Shown here piece after piece: positions 10,054 through 21,233 of a stretch of DNA of 21,939 bases (position 1 is the stretch's first letter; each line of letters starts with the position of its first letter). Origin of the DNA: Acanthamoeba sp. SK_2022b (taxonomy: Eukaryota; Discosea; Longamoebia; Acanthamoebidae); NCBI GenBank assembly GCA_027943245.1, contig JANDJZ010000985.1, positions 1 through 21,939 on the forward strand, written 5' to 3'. The notes under the pieces are model-generated. The model searched no databases. It had not been told where the DNA came from and saw nothing but the letters and a program-made list of their open reading frames with translations. The translations under genes were made by a program, and so were the position numbers.

Positions 10054-10634
10054 TCAGACACGCACACACGCGCGGACATGAAGTGGGGAGGGGTTACCCT
10101 TGAGGAGGAAGGTGTATTCCTTGCCGTCGGAGCCGAACATGGAGAGCTTGCGCGGGCGCTGCTTGGACATGATGACCGTCAGCGAGGGCGCGAAGGAGGC
10201 GATCTTGACCACCTCGTCCGTGTGCGCCTCGTAGGTGCCCGGCACCGCCAGCTCCAGGTCGCACGCCTCCAGCAGATTGGGCGACACGTACCTGCATTTT
10301 TTTTTTCAAATAAAGAAATTCATTTAAAATACAACAAATCAATAAATTATAAATTATAAATAAATTAAAATTAAAATTAAATCGTACTGGAGTTCGAAGG
10401 TGGTCATCTGGGGCAGCTGCTTGTTGAGGCGCCGGAAGACGTGGTAGTAGAGGTCCCACGCCTGGTTGAGGTCGGACACACGGTTCGAGCGGGAGTACTT
10501 CTTGCACCACTCGAGCGCCTCCTGCAGGTCGCGCCCGTAGGCCTGCTGGAACGACACCTCGCGGAGCGTCTCCGGTCCCTTCTCACGCAGCGCCAGCCGC
10601 CGTTAGGCCCAGACCACACCACACGCCACATGTG

Positions 10635-10698
<64 letters not shown>

Positions 10699-10980
10699 TG
10701 ATGATGATGTGTGATGTGTGTGTGGCAAATGGGTCACCTTGTCGAGCATCTCGTGGAGCGGCTGGAGCTTCTTGAACATGCCCTCGACGTCGCGGTTGCT
10801 AAAGTAGAGGCGCGAGGCCTCGTCCAGGCCCTCGTGCCACATCTCGTGCCACAGGATGGCCACCCGGATCAGCTCCTTGGAGACCAGCAACGCCGCGTCG
10901 ACCAGCGAGTTGTAGTGTTTCCTCATCTTGTTCAGAATACTGTGGACACGCACGCACGCACACGCACGCAACATATAAGA

Positions 10981-11039
<59 letters not shown>

Positions 11040-14000
11040 TGGGGAGGGATTGTGGCAGACCTGTTGGCGGCGGACACGCGGGCAGAGGCCTGCGATTTGG
11101 AGGCGACGGAGAGGGGGTAGACGAGGGCCTGGGGGTGCTCCCTCCCCACGTTCGTGAGCAGATCGTGCACCATGCACGCCACGCTGGGCACCGGCGAGTG
11201 GATGCGGGCGATGAGCTGGTGTGGGTTTTGGTTTTAGCCAAGGCCGAGGTCACGACGAAGAGAGCGGGAGAGAGGGAGGGAGGCCGGTGAGGGGTACCTG
11301 GGGCACCACTTGGAGCCAGGTGTCGATCGATACGGTGTTGAAGCCCTCGATCAGGGCCTCCTCCACCTTCTTCTTGTCGGCATACTTGAACCACAGGGTC
11401 AGAAGCCTGTGTGTCGTTGACACGTCAGCATTTTTGTCGACACCCACAGAGAGAACGGGCACAGAGAGACAGACCTGAGCGTGTCCTGGAGGCTCTTGCC
11501 CTGCGGGGCGAGGGCGATGGAGCGGAAGAAGCCGGCGACGGCCGGGACGAGGTGGGGGGTGATCTTCTCCTGCATGCCGAGCTTCTGGTAGTGGGTGATG
11601 ACCTCGAAGTTGGAGAGGGCCCACGAGTGCCACGCCTTGTACCAGTTGTCGTCGTACTCGGTGGCGGCCTTGAACGAGGCGAGGATGTGCGGGATAGTGG
11701 TCTCGGACAGGTTGTCGTTGAGCTCGCTCTCCCACTGGCCGAGCGTGAGGTGGCATCGGGCCAGCAGCTTGGCGTCGTCCTGCAGGGTCTTGGTGAACGC
11801 CCGCAGCCGCTCGAACGCGTCCTTCTTGCCGCCCGCATCGTACATGTGCTTCAAATAGTTGAACGTCACCCTGCGTCGCACAGCCAGACACAACGGAATG
11901 TAAGGCACGCACGCACTCGCTGCGGAGAAGGGCGGCGAGATGGGAGCGCGAACCCGGGGTGGGAGTGCGAGGCGAGCTTGTCGAGGGAGGTGGGCGCGGG
12001 GTCGAAGCCCAGGAGGTTGACCAGGGTCTTGTACGACAGGCGCATGTGGCCGCTCTTGCGGCACAGGCTCGAGAACTTGAGCCAGTTGTCCATGTCCTCA
12101 ATCGGCGGGATCACCATAGAACGGACCGCCAACATGTCCTGCTCCCCCACATCGGAGTTAAACTCACATATCAAGAGCGAAGAGCGAAGAGGGGTAGAGA
12201 GAGAGAGAGAGAGAGAGACGTGGACTAACCTGCCAGACTTCGACGTTGCGCTGGCAGCCCTTGAGGCGCTTGGTCCAGATGGTGCGGATCATGGCCTTGC
12301 GGTCCTCGACGTCCATGGACTGCTTGTAGTTGATGACCTCCTCCATCTCGGAGAGCTGCTGGACCTTCACCACCACCTTGTAGGCCCGGTTGTAGGACTC
12401 GCCCACGAGCGCCCTCAGCTCCGTGTCCAGCAGCTCGCGCGTTCTGTTGATGTACTTGTGCGCCTCCTCGTAGTTCTCCTTATGCAGGTTGAGGATCGCC
12501 TTGAAGAACGTCCCATCAGGCTATTGGCCGCACACACGCACGACTCGGTGAGTGATGAGACTCCACCCAAGGCTGGGATTGAGAGGAGGGAGAGATGGCC
12601 GACGTACGGTGTTCTCGGGCATGACGACGACGTAGTCCTCCATGTTGGACCACAGCCGCATGTTCCAGGCGGCACCGGCGGCCAGGGGCGCCATCCTCTG
12701 GCGCGTGGACTTGTCCGCCTTGGGCCAGATCCCTTCGGCGAGCTTGGTCAGCTCCTGCACGCGAATGGCTCGTGTGAGAAAAAACTTCAAAAATGAAAGA
12801 ATTTCTTTACACAAACAGCAATCAATAAAACAATACAAAAAAAAGTGTTCGAAACTAACGACGCACCTCCCACTCGGCGAGCGCGTGATGGCAACGCATG
12901 CGACCCATCGTCAGCTCGATGTCATCGGGACGAGCCTTTTGCTTGCGCTCGTACACCTACCCCCAACAACAACGATCAGACCCGCTTCCTTCTGGGCTTT
13001 GGTCGAACAGCTCATGCGCTGCTCGTGTGTGGCAGGGAAGAAGAGGAATGGGGGGGACTACGCTGGGCGGCGTACCTCCTTGGCCTGGTCCCACCGCTGG
13101 AGCTTCTCGTACCAGGACTCCTTGAGCTCGATGTCGTAGTTTCGTTGGGCGTAGAGGAGGATGCCGACGGCGGCCTCGGGCAGGTCCAGCTGGTTGTTGA
13201 TGGAGATGAGCGCCTCGCACGTGGTGGCCGGCGACGTCTGGAACTCGATCTCCTTGTAGTGCAGCGCCTTGGCGTAGGCCGCGCACTTGTCCGCCAGCGC
13301 GCCCAGGGTCTAATCACAGCCAGCCCCCCCCCCACAGACACACAGACACTCACGACGCGTTAGTGTGGGGAGAGCGGTGGTGGTGGTGGACACGAGAATG
13401 TTGTGGGTGGGGAGAGGCGTACCTTGATGTCGATGGGGAGAGGCTTGTCGTCGTGCTCCATGAACTCGGCGAGGTTGAGCAGGTTCTGCAGGATCTCGGG
13501 GGGAATGGAGGGCGCGTTGAGGGCCATCTCGAGGCTGTACACGCACTGGTCCTGGTACTGCTCGTGCAGCTGGGTCCAGCACGAGACGAAGCCCGCGTTG
13601 AACAGCTCGCGCGCCAACGACGGGTAGACCTGGGCCATCGACAGGCACGAGCGGAGCGCGGGCGACGGCGACTGCTGCAGCAGCTCCACCGAGAAGCGGC
13701 GCATCCAGTCGTGCCAGTCGTCCTTGGTCGAACGGTTCGACGCTGCACGTCACGTGCTGACGTCAGCACAGCACATCGCGCGGGGCCGAGGTGGAGTGTG
13801 TGTATAACCAACATACCTTCCCAGGCCTGCCTGAGCTTGGGCTCGTTCATCTTGAGCTTGCTGCCGGTGCCCATGGCGAACATTTCGCTGGAGGCGTTGG
13901 ACTCGGCGTGCTTCCGCTGGGCCTCGATCGCTTCGGCTCCCTCCAGCACCAACGGCTGGTTCTTCAGCAGCCTGCACAGCCCACCGCCACCACCAGCAGG

Positions 14001-14042
14001 TGAGTTACACGCGCTCCATGCGTCCATACGCGAGCCTCGCTG

Positions 14043-14112
<70 letters not shown>

Positions 14113-15508
14113 GAGTTGGGCGTACCGGGAGACGAGGGTCTCGTAGGTGGAGTGCTGGATGCGATGCTTGACGAGGACCTTGTTGACCATGGGAATGAAG
14201 ATGGCGTAGTCGGAGCCGAGCTGGTAGACGAGCGTGCAGAGCGTCTCCATGGTCACGTTCTTGATCTCGAGGTCGTCGCCGTCGAGAATGCGGGCGAGCG
14301 GGTGGATGATGCGCGACGCGTAGTCGGAGAAGTTGAGCTTGTTGCCCAGCCGGCCCAGGGTCTGCGTGGCCAGGATCCGCACCTGCGAGTCGATGACGTC
14401 GGCCTGCTCGACCAGCTTGACCACCGCCGGGATGATGAGGTGGAGGTAGTCGTCCAGGTTCGTGCCCAGCACCTCGAGCGCGTGCAGGATGTTCTGCGTG
14501 GGGCTACGCTCCTTGGTCCGGTCCGTGTGGAGCACGTTCAGCATCTGCGGGATCAGCTCCGGCAGGTAGACTATGTCGACATTATTGTTTGTCAGCCAAT
14601 TCAACCCAACCGCACACGCGCACAACGCGCGGGGAGCGGGGAGAGGGAGGAGTGTAGGCCGCACCCTTGAATTCGGTGTTGAGTGCCTGCGAGAGGACCT
14701 CGACGAGCGTGATGATCTGGTCGAGGAGGGAGGTCTCCCAGTACTCCTTGATCAGCGAGAAGATCTCGTCCAGGTAGTCCTGCACGTGACGGGTCAGAGC
14801 CACGCCCCCCTCCCCCGATGCCATTCGATTTTCGAGTCGTGAGCACGTACGCGGATGTGCTGTTTGACGATGGCGACGAGCAGGCCCAGCTGCTTGAACA
14901 GGAATTTGAGGAACCCGGTCTCCTTGGTCCGCATGCACTGCAGGAAGGGCGGCATGATTTGCGGCAGGAACGGAATGCACTTGAGGCCCAGCGACTTGAA
15001 GATGAGCATCACGGCTTGGATCACCGTCGTGTGGTGCTGCATGCGCACGCACACAAGCCCATGCTTAGCCAACCACAACCAGTTCATGTGGTGGTGGTGG
15101 TGGTGGTGGTGGTGGTGGTGGTGGTGTGTTTACATGTGCGTGTGGACAGCGCACTGTACCTGAGAGAGCGAGGGATCACGCAGGATCTTCATGAGCGCGT
15201 TGAAGGAGACCGTGAGGTAGTATTCCTCCGAGCCCATGCCCAGAAGCGTGTCGGGCGTGGGGATCTGATTGGCCGGCCCGGCGCTGGCCTCCTCGTTCTT
15301 GTCCTTGCGGACCTCGATCTGGATGGTCTTGTGCTTGTAGGGGTCCAGCGCGCCCAGGATGCCCAGCACCTTGACCACCTCCCGGCGGATCGAGGCCCCC
15401 TGCTCGGTCTTGATCTCGTTGATCAGAATCTCCAGCAGCTTCGGATACTTGACGAACGGCTCGATCACATAGCCTGCGTCGCGTGAGCTCGCGGTGAGCC
15501 AGTGCTGT

Positions 15509-15569
<61 letters not shown>

Positions 15570-18500
15570 TACCAGAGCTCTCGGCCAACTGGCCGAGGGT
15601 GCGGAGGGCGACCTCGCGCTTGACCACCGAACTCTGGTCCTGGAGGGTGTCGATGATGAGGGGCAGCAGCTGGGGGATGTGCGGCGTCATGTCCTCGCCG
15701 CCCACGGTCGCCAGCTCGCCCAGGGTGGCCAGCACGCAGGAGGCCACGCGCGGGTTCGAGTCCTTGAGCTTGGGGAGCAGGGCGTTGAGGATGGGCTCCA
15801 CGTAGGGCTTGATCAGACGTTGGGACGAACGAATCAAGTGGCCCAGCAGACGCGCGCTCTCCTCCTTATTGCGGCTGTCTCCACTGAACTCTGCATTGCG
15901 TGTCGTGTCAGGACACGGTGTGGCAGGGAGAGGGAGTGAGGCAACGCCGAGGGCAGGGAGTGAGCATTACCGAGCTCGGTCAGCAGCTGGATGAGCGTCT
16001 TGCGGAGCGAAGGCATGACGTAGGCCGGGTTGCGGATCGTGAGTCGGCCGATGGTGGTGATCGCCAGCTCACGGATCTCGAACACCTCGTCGTTCAGCGC
16101 GATGAACAGGGAGCGCAGGTTCTCGGCCTGCGCCAAGTGATGATCGAATCGCGAGTCCAAGCACGACAGAACCGTTTTCCTGATGGACGAGTCTATTCGC
16201 GTGCGCGTTAAGTCATACAGATTAAAAAAATGAAGAAAAGGGCAAAAATAGAATATCAATAATAAATTGAATTAAACTCTACTAAACTAAACAGGGCTGG
16301 CGTTGTACCGGGGTCGGCGATGCCGACGATGAGGAGCTTCTCAAGCACTTCGCCGATGACGACGGCCAGCTGCCCGCGGGTGGGGGCATGCGTGTTGGAT
16401 CGCACGAGCAGGCTGCTGCAGGTCAGGGCGGCCGCCTTACGAATCGATCTGGCGTGTTGGCCACGCGTGAGTGGGCGAACTCGAAGAGAGAGCCACGACC
16501 TCTCACGTGGGTGAACGAGGGTTACGTACGGGTCGTCGTCATCGAGGAAGCCGACGACCACCTCGCGCACAAACTCCGTGAGTAGCTTCTCCTGCAGGTT
16601 GAACGAGCCGAGCGTCTTCAGCGCCAGCTGGATCGCGGCAGGCTTGTCCGAGTAGTTCTGCATGGACACACGTTACGGCGGTCGTCAAAAAACGCCATTC
16701 GAAGATGATTTAAATTGAAAATAAATAAATAAAAATGGCAAGAGCCAAGGGGAGAGAGGAGGAAATTGATAGGGTACCGCCTGGGACCCGATGGTGATCG
16801 AGGTCTGCATGTTGAGACTCTTACGGAGCTTGGTGGTCCTTTGGCCGGGGTGGCTGAAGGGCTTGCCGGCGAGCACGATGGAGAGCTGGTCCATGAGCTT
16901 CTCCTGAATGGTGGGCAGCATGGTCGGGATGTGGATCGCCAGCTCGGCCAGGGCGTCCGTGAGCGTCGGGTTCAGGCCGCCAGAGAACATCAAATCTGCT
17001 CAGTAAAAACAAAAAGAACGAAAAGCGATAACGGAAGAACGAAAGAAAGAACGAAGTGAGATTGCGTGCCAGAGAGAATAGCGTTCAGGTGCGTGTGGGC
17101 AACGTACCGAGGATTTCGTGCATATCCTTGTGCATGGCAGCGCCGACGACCGAGCTGATCATGCTCACGCAAGTCATCGACTGCAGACAGTAGCTCCGGT
17201 TCTTGACATTGAGCGCGCTCTTGAGGATGCCGATGAGCTGCTCCAAGTAGGGCTTGATGTTGGCGCCCACCGACTGCGCGATCTCACCCACGGCGATGAA
17301 CGCGCTCGCTCGCTCCTCGTTCTTGCTGTCCTTCTTGAGCACGTTGAGCAACGCTTGCATGCAGACATTCAGGTAGTTGAGCGAGAACTGTTTGTTACAC
17401 AAAACAGAGAGGTCAGCGTCAACGATTGGGGAGGGAAGAAAAAAGGGCTGAGAACCTCTTCGGCGGAAAAGGCCGCGAGGCGAGGTAGGAGAGAGATGAC
17501 GGTGCGCTTGATGATCTTTTCCTTGTGGTCTCTGTGCTTGAGAATGGTGTCGCACACCTCCTTGAATCGCGAGTTCATGAATTCGCCCGTGTTCCTCAAC
17601 AGCTCGCCTAATATGAAATTGATATTTTAAAATAAAACAATTAAAATTGGTCAATGACAAGCCACCAGCTAAAGCAAGGAGAGGGACAGGGCACGATACC
17701 CAGGGTGATGAGCGAGCCGTGGATCGTGGGAACCGTGTTCTGGCGCAGTCCCTTCTGGGCCTCCTCGTAGATCTTGTGGTACCACTGCAGCCGCAACCGG
17801 TTCTCACGCTCGGAGATGAGGGCCAGCGCCGCGTGCAGCGCGTCCACGGCGCCTTCTCGTATGGAGATGTTGTTGTCGTGCAGAGCCGACCTGAACACGC
17901 ACCATCGTGGGAGATTATCGACAGGTCAATTGATGGGTCGGGTGACAGCAAGAGTGGCGGATTGGGGGGGGGGGCAGTACCACACAAGATCAAAGAACGA
18001 CGCCACATGTACGTAGAAGAGCGTGGGCGCATTCTCTGCGAGCTCCTTGAGGACGAGCACGGCGGCGTAGCGCCGCGATTCGTGTCGGGCGTCCTGCAGC
18101 CATTCGAGCGCGCGCTTGACCTCGAACTCCACCACGAACACGGCCGTCAGGGTGCCGCTGGCCTGGGCCAACCGACCTGGTGGCGGCCCACACAAGCGCG
18201 ATGTCAGTTACACGGCCTACAGTGAATGGCGGGGGGGGGGAGTGGAGAGCTCACCGAGGGCCTTGGCGGCCATCGTCATGACCGTGGGATCGTTGGACTG
18301 GAGGCCCAGCCGGAGGTAGTTGGCGAGGCGCGTAGTCTTGGCGTTCTCGTCGTGTTCTATGTCGATCAGCTTATCTGGATGCGGCCACCCATATCACACC
18401 ACACGAGCGCACGCGTCACGAGTGAGCGAGAGGTCGGGCTTGTGGAGCTGTGCTGGGGGGGAGGGGGCAAAGGCTGCTGAAGAAGGCGAGCGTGGTACCG

Positions 18501-18966
18501 ATGGCCATGATGCCTCCGATCTTTTCGTGCACCACTTGACTATTTACAAGCTCGAATATGTGTTTGTTGGTGAGGTCGTTCATGAAGCGCGTAAAGTTCT
18601 CGCTCGACATCTCGCGTGCTTGTGTGGCGACCTGTTGGGCCCGCAACGCAGAACAGATTGGACGCTTAGAGTTTTCGACCAAACCGACGGAATGGAACTG
18701 AATGAAAGGGAAGACAACGCACATGATTCTTGAGCTTCTTGGCCGCCTGGGCCCTGACCTCAGGATTTCTGCAAGATGGTGGCAAATGGAAGGGGGCGAG
18801 TTAGAGATGCAGCTAAAACACTGCAAATTGAATGGATAGAGATGGAAGAGCGAGCAACGTTGGCGACGAACTTGTTCCTGAGCTCAGAGAGCAGCTTATT
18901 TAGCACGGCATCGCTCCAAGCCTGGTCTCCATCTCCACCTCCGCCCTTCTTCAATTTATCGGCCAT
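8557..18966 (-). CDS. tor: Serine/threonine kinase TOR (target of rapamycin), complete
   Basis: Exons: 18966-18872, 18768-18723, 18631-18499, 18374-18255, 18176-17981, 17890-17700, 17607-17456, 17387-17108, 16995-16778, 16657-16530, 16448-16309, 16192-15971, 15890-15573, 15473-15160, 15036-14851, 14779-14665, 14570-14126, 13971-13817, 13742-13423, 13309-13076, 12956-12867, 12754-12608, 12520-12230, 12138-11954, 11870-11475, 11406-11298, 11215-11061, 10939-10738, 10578-10388, 10291-10098, 10016-9730, 9637-9115, 8996-8831, 8767-8557. They give 2,384 residues, near the usual TOR length. HEAT repeats fill the N-terminal half. The FAT region follows (roughly 1110-1780), then FRB (about 1815-1915) with the Ser1836, Trp1902 and Phe1909 equivalents of the rapamycin-binding face. 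The kinase has GLGDRHPSN (Asp2140, Asn2145) and HIDFGD (Asp2159). A Ser/Pro-rich stretch precedes the FATC ending GWCPFW. TOR is the catalytic subunit of TORC1/TORC2, controlling growth from nutrient signals. The start is secure because the first HEAT segment aligns with the family N-terminus. The last acceptor (CGGAG, AG at 8768-8769) is weak. Confidence 0.97.
8778..8811. repeat. Imperfect TG-rich tract in the last TOR intron
   Basis: An interrupted TG repeat lies in the intron 8830-8768 and reads as CA in the transcript. This intron also has the weakest acceptor in the gene model. Confidence 0.8.
9045..9096. repeat. (TG)26 microsatellite in TOR intron 32
   Basis: A pure TG tract, CA in the transcript, lies near the donor side of the intron 9114-8997. 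The same intron has a run of cytosines at about 9001-9009, seen as Gs in the transcript, directly before the acceptor. Confidence 0.95.
10024..10075. repeat. CACG/CA-rich tract in TOR intron 30
   Basis: The plus strand shows an imperfect CACG and CA repeat in the intron 10097-10017. It reads as GTGCG/GT in the transcript and ends next to the acceptor, the opposite orientation to the long pure CA tracts. Confidence 0.75.
10292..10387 (-). other. Strikingly AT-rich TOR intron between FRB and kinase exons
   Basis: This 96-nt intron is made almost wholly of A and T, in contrast to the GC-rich exons around it. It starts GTACGATT and ends ATGCAG. The junction restores the family motif ELQYVSP across the splice. 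Confidence 0.85.
10636..10697. repeat. (GT)31 microsatellite in the FRB intron of TOR
   Basis: A long pure GT tract lies in the intron 10737-10579, the largest TOR intron (159 nt), which interrupts the FRB domain. It reads as CA in the transcript. A short GAT repeat flanks it at about 10697-10710. Confidence 0.95.
10984..11038. repeat. (GT)27 microsatellite in TOR intron 27
   Basis: The tract lies in the intron 11060-10940 and reads as CA in the transcript. The acceptor side of the same intron has a CACG-rich stretch around 10946-10970 of opposite sense. Confidence 0.95.
12194..12219. repeat. (GA)n tract in TOR intron 23
   Basis: A short GA repeat in the intron 12229-12139 gives a CT-rich pyrimidine tract in the transcript. 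It sits near the donor rather than the acceptor. Confidence 0.85.
14044..14113. repeat. (GTT)n microsatellite in TOR intron 17
   Basis: About 23 GTT units lie close to the donor of the intron 14125-13972. In the TOR transcript they read as AAC, complementary to the GTT tract of the receptor transcript from 3208-3301. Confidence 0.95.
15088..15126. repeat. (TGG)13 microsatellite in TOR intron 14
   Basis: A trinucleotide tract in the intron 15159-15037. It reads as CCA in the transcript. Confidence 0.93.
15513..15567. repeat. (TG)27 microsatellite in TOR intron 13
   Basis: The tract starts only a few bases inside the donor of the intron 15572-15474, so the transcript begins GTACTA and runs straight into CA repeats. 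Confidence 0.95.
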
Positions 18967-19659
18967 TTACACGTAACGACAGGCCTGCTGCTCTTATTGG
19001 CGTTCTCTCTGTCTTGCTGGAGATCTTCCTCTTCTTTCTTCCTCCTTAAGAAGAATGGAGGGCCAACAAGAGCCAGGCCTAGATGTTGTGGCCAGTGAAA
19101 TAGGCTTGGGTTGCGGTAAATTAATTAATTGCTTTTTCTGTTTCTTGGGGCTTTATGCCAGCAGCAAGCAGGGGCTTCCTTTGCCGAGAAGTGGTCGCCA
19201 AAGGCGTGGCGCCTTCGGCTGTCGTGCTCTTTGGCTTTTGCTACAGGTCACAAAGTCCAAGCACGCTTAAAGTCGAGCAAACGCGCATTGACGCCTCAGG
19301 GAACGTTCGTGCGACCATCAAAGTCTTTGCAGCCTCGGCTCGAACAAGGCTCGCCCTTCAGGATCCAAGGACCTTGCGATCACAAAGTTGTACTACTGCC
19401 AGTAGTAGGCCTGCTGTCGTTCAGACTTGCCACTTCCCTTCTTGTTAGGACCAGCCACGCACCTGTGTTTCGTGCAGGCAAGGGTGCCGGCTTTTTACCG
19501 GCCACGAGCTACCGCAGGCAAATTTCCAGCACAAGACGACAGAAGCAACCTTCTCGTTTCCGCAACATACCGTCTGCCCCGCAGCATCTTTGCATCCTTC
19601 CTTGGATATACATCGTAGATAATATTGCATCGCTTCGATTGGAGCCTGTGACCAGTAAA
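18967..19659. promoter_or_regulatory. Divergent intergenic region between TOR and the four-helix protein gene
   Basis: The two genes start on opposite strands 693 bp apart, so both promoters and 5' untranslated regions should lie here. I see no conserved protein. A short TTAATTAATTAATT-like AT stretch lies near 19118-19131, and a small inverted repeat CTACTG/CAGTAG lies near 19391-19404. No clear TATA box could be assigned to either gene. An unspliced 5' exon of the plus-strand gene cannot be excluded, because its reading frame stays open upstream of 19660. Confidence 0.5.
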
Positions 19660-21046
19660 ATGCAATCCGATTTTGCGCCCCATGCGCACACGTCGTACCG
19701 CTCGATCGAGCAGCAGCCCCTTGAGCACATCGATGAGCTCGTAGATGACGAGGGCTACTGGAGGAAGCGCCTCTTGGCCTTCATCCAGTCCATGTTTGTT
19801 CGTTCTGTCCTTCCCTTGCTGTGTTGGGAAGATCGTTTCCTTGACTTTTCTAACGTTCAATCAATCTTCTCCCAACACCAACCAGGTGCTGCTTTTGATC
19901 CTTGTTGGCTTCAACGTACATTGCCCTCTCTTTTTTGCTCACTATGCTTTGTTCGAGTCTCACACGAACGTGCACCGCCTCAGTTCTTCGTGGGTCTTAC
20001 ATCGGGCCACTTCTCGCTGGTGCCCTTCTTCCCGCTGATGTTCCTGTGGGTGGTCCTCTACGTGGGCCACATCGGTGCCCACAAGCGCAGCGCCCCCTTC
20101 CTCCACGCCTACTTTATCCTGAACGTGCTCATCGTCTGCTTTGTCGTCGTCAGTACGCTTCCCTCATCCTGCTCTGCTTGAGTCGTCCGACGTGAGTGTC
20201 TCTTCGAGTTTCAAGTCACTTGGTCTCGTCTCATCTCTTCTCCACGCGTTGTGCGTTTGCGTCGCGTGTGCGGTTGCTACTCTCGACAGCGTTCATCATG
20301 TTCCCGGCTGTGCTGGGAACCACCCTGTGCGCGCTCGATGGCGGCTATTACGGCGGCGGTTGCTCGTGGGGTGAGGCCAAGGCCATCGCCCACCTCACCT
20401 TTGTCGGCTTCCTCTTCGCCTTTATTCCTTGTCTGCCTGCGGTAAGTCTTCATCCTCTTCGCCTTCGTCTACTCGAGAGGCCTAACGCCGTTGCTGCTGC
20501 TCTCTTCAGGTCATGGGCGCCATCTACGCGGCGAGGGCGAGGAACGAGCTGCTGATGGCCCAGCTGCGCGCCTCCGTAGAGGCCGAGCTCGGCGTGGTGC
20601 TCGACGGCCGCAGCTCGTCGGCCGAGGAGCACATGGGCCTCCTCCACGCCCGGCCCGTCGCGCCTGCCCCCGTCCCGCAGCAGCAGCAGCAGCAGCAGCG
20701 CTACTACTACTCGTGCGACTACCGCCCCGTGATGTACGTGCCCAATCCGCCCTACTTCACGTCGACCAGCGGCTACAATGGGACCGGACAGTCCAACGCG
20801 CCCTCCAGCCCGCCGCCGTACCAGAATAGCCCCATCTCGTTCCCCGCGCCGCCGCCCACGGGGTACTACTACTACCCCCCGCCGCCTCCGCGCAGTACGG
20901 GCGCGCCCTCGGCCCCGTCGGGTCCCGCTTCCTCGTCTTCCGCCGCCTCTGCTGCTCCCGCTTCGGCGCCTGCCGCCCCTGCTGCTGCTGCTTCTACTGC
21001 TGCTGCCATGCCTCCGTCGGTCCCGCAGTCGGACAACAAGCACTAG
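19660..21046 (+). CDS. Four-helix membrane protein with Gln/Tyr/Pro/Ala-rich tail
   Basis: Five exons: 19660-19797, 19886-19915, 19984-20152, 20290-20441 and 20510-21046. All phases close, giving 341 residues. I do not recognise the family. The N-terminus is short, acidic and soluble. Four hydrophobic helices follow at about 38-61, 68-86, 96-122 and 145-171. Two cysteines lie in a Gly/Tyr-rich loop between helices 3 and 4 (about 125-138). The C-terminal tail of about 165 residues is low in complexity: seven glutamines, tyrosine clusters, proline runs with a PPPY motif (a possible WW-domain ligand) and an Ala/Ser/Pro end. The size resembles small tetraspan proteins of endomembranes or the plasma membrane, but that is inference. 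Exon 2 is only 30 nt and supplies the core of helix 1. The start is tentative because the frame is open further upstream. It is transcribed away from TOR and convergent with the nucleoside hydrolase gene. Confidence 0.8.
20680..20700 (+). repeat. CAG repeat encoding a polyglutamine run
   Basis: Seven consecutive glutamine codons, almost all CAG, lie in the tail of the four-helix protein just before a run of three tyrosines. Coding CAG tracts are prone to length change. Confidence 0.9.
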
Positions 21047-21233
21047 CGATCAAGCGTAGGCCTCATAAGCAATGGAAGGGCCTTTCTCCCACCGCTCTCT
21101 TTCGCAAGTCATGCGCTTCCTCGACGAGACCAGACGCAGAGAGAGAGAGAGAGAGAGACAGCAAGCATTTGCTGTGTAAATAATAGAACTGGAATGCAAT
21201 CGAGCTTCTGGCGTTTCCTCCGTGCGGTCTTCT
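21047..21233. other. Convergent 3' spacer with GA repeat
   Basis: This short region lies between two convergent stop codons and should hold both 3' untranslated regions. A GA dinucleotide tract is at about 21138-21159. No gene is seen. Confidence 0.6.

Noticed and set aside
9045..11038. Apparent coding of His-Thr or Cys-Val repeats
   Set aside because: These are dinucleotide microsatellites inside introns; consensus splice sites on both sides and restored protein motifs show they are removed from TOR.
10984..11038. GT tracts considered as telomere-like repeats or a CRISPR array
   Set aside because: They are simple dinucleotide repeats within introns with no spacers and no telomeric unit.
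11411..12796. A 461-codon open frame on the plus strand opposite TOR
   Set aside because: It is the antisense shadow of GC-rich TOR exons, runs through several TOR introns and shows no recognisable domain, while the minus strand encodes a clear FAT region.
13363..14670. A 435-codon plus-strand open frame with a long valine run
   Set aside because: The valine run is the GTT microsatellite read in frame, and the remainder is antisense to conserved TOR exons.
19129..20181. A continuous 350-codon plus-strand frame across the start of the four-helix gene
   Set aside because: It runs through three introns with good GT-AG ends; only splicing joins the hydrophobic helices and the C-terminal exon in one frame. 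The upstream part has no conserved content.
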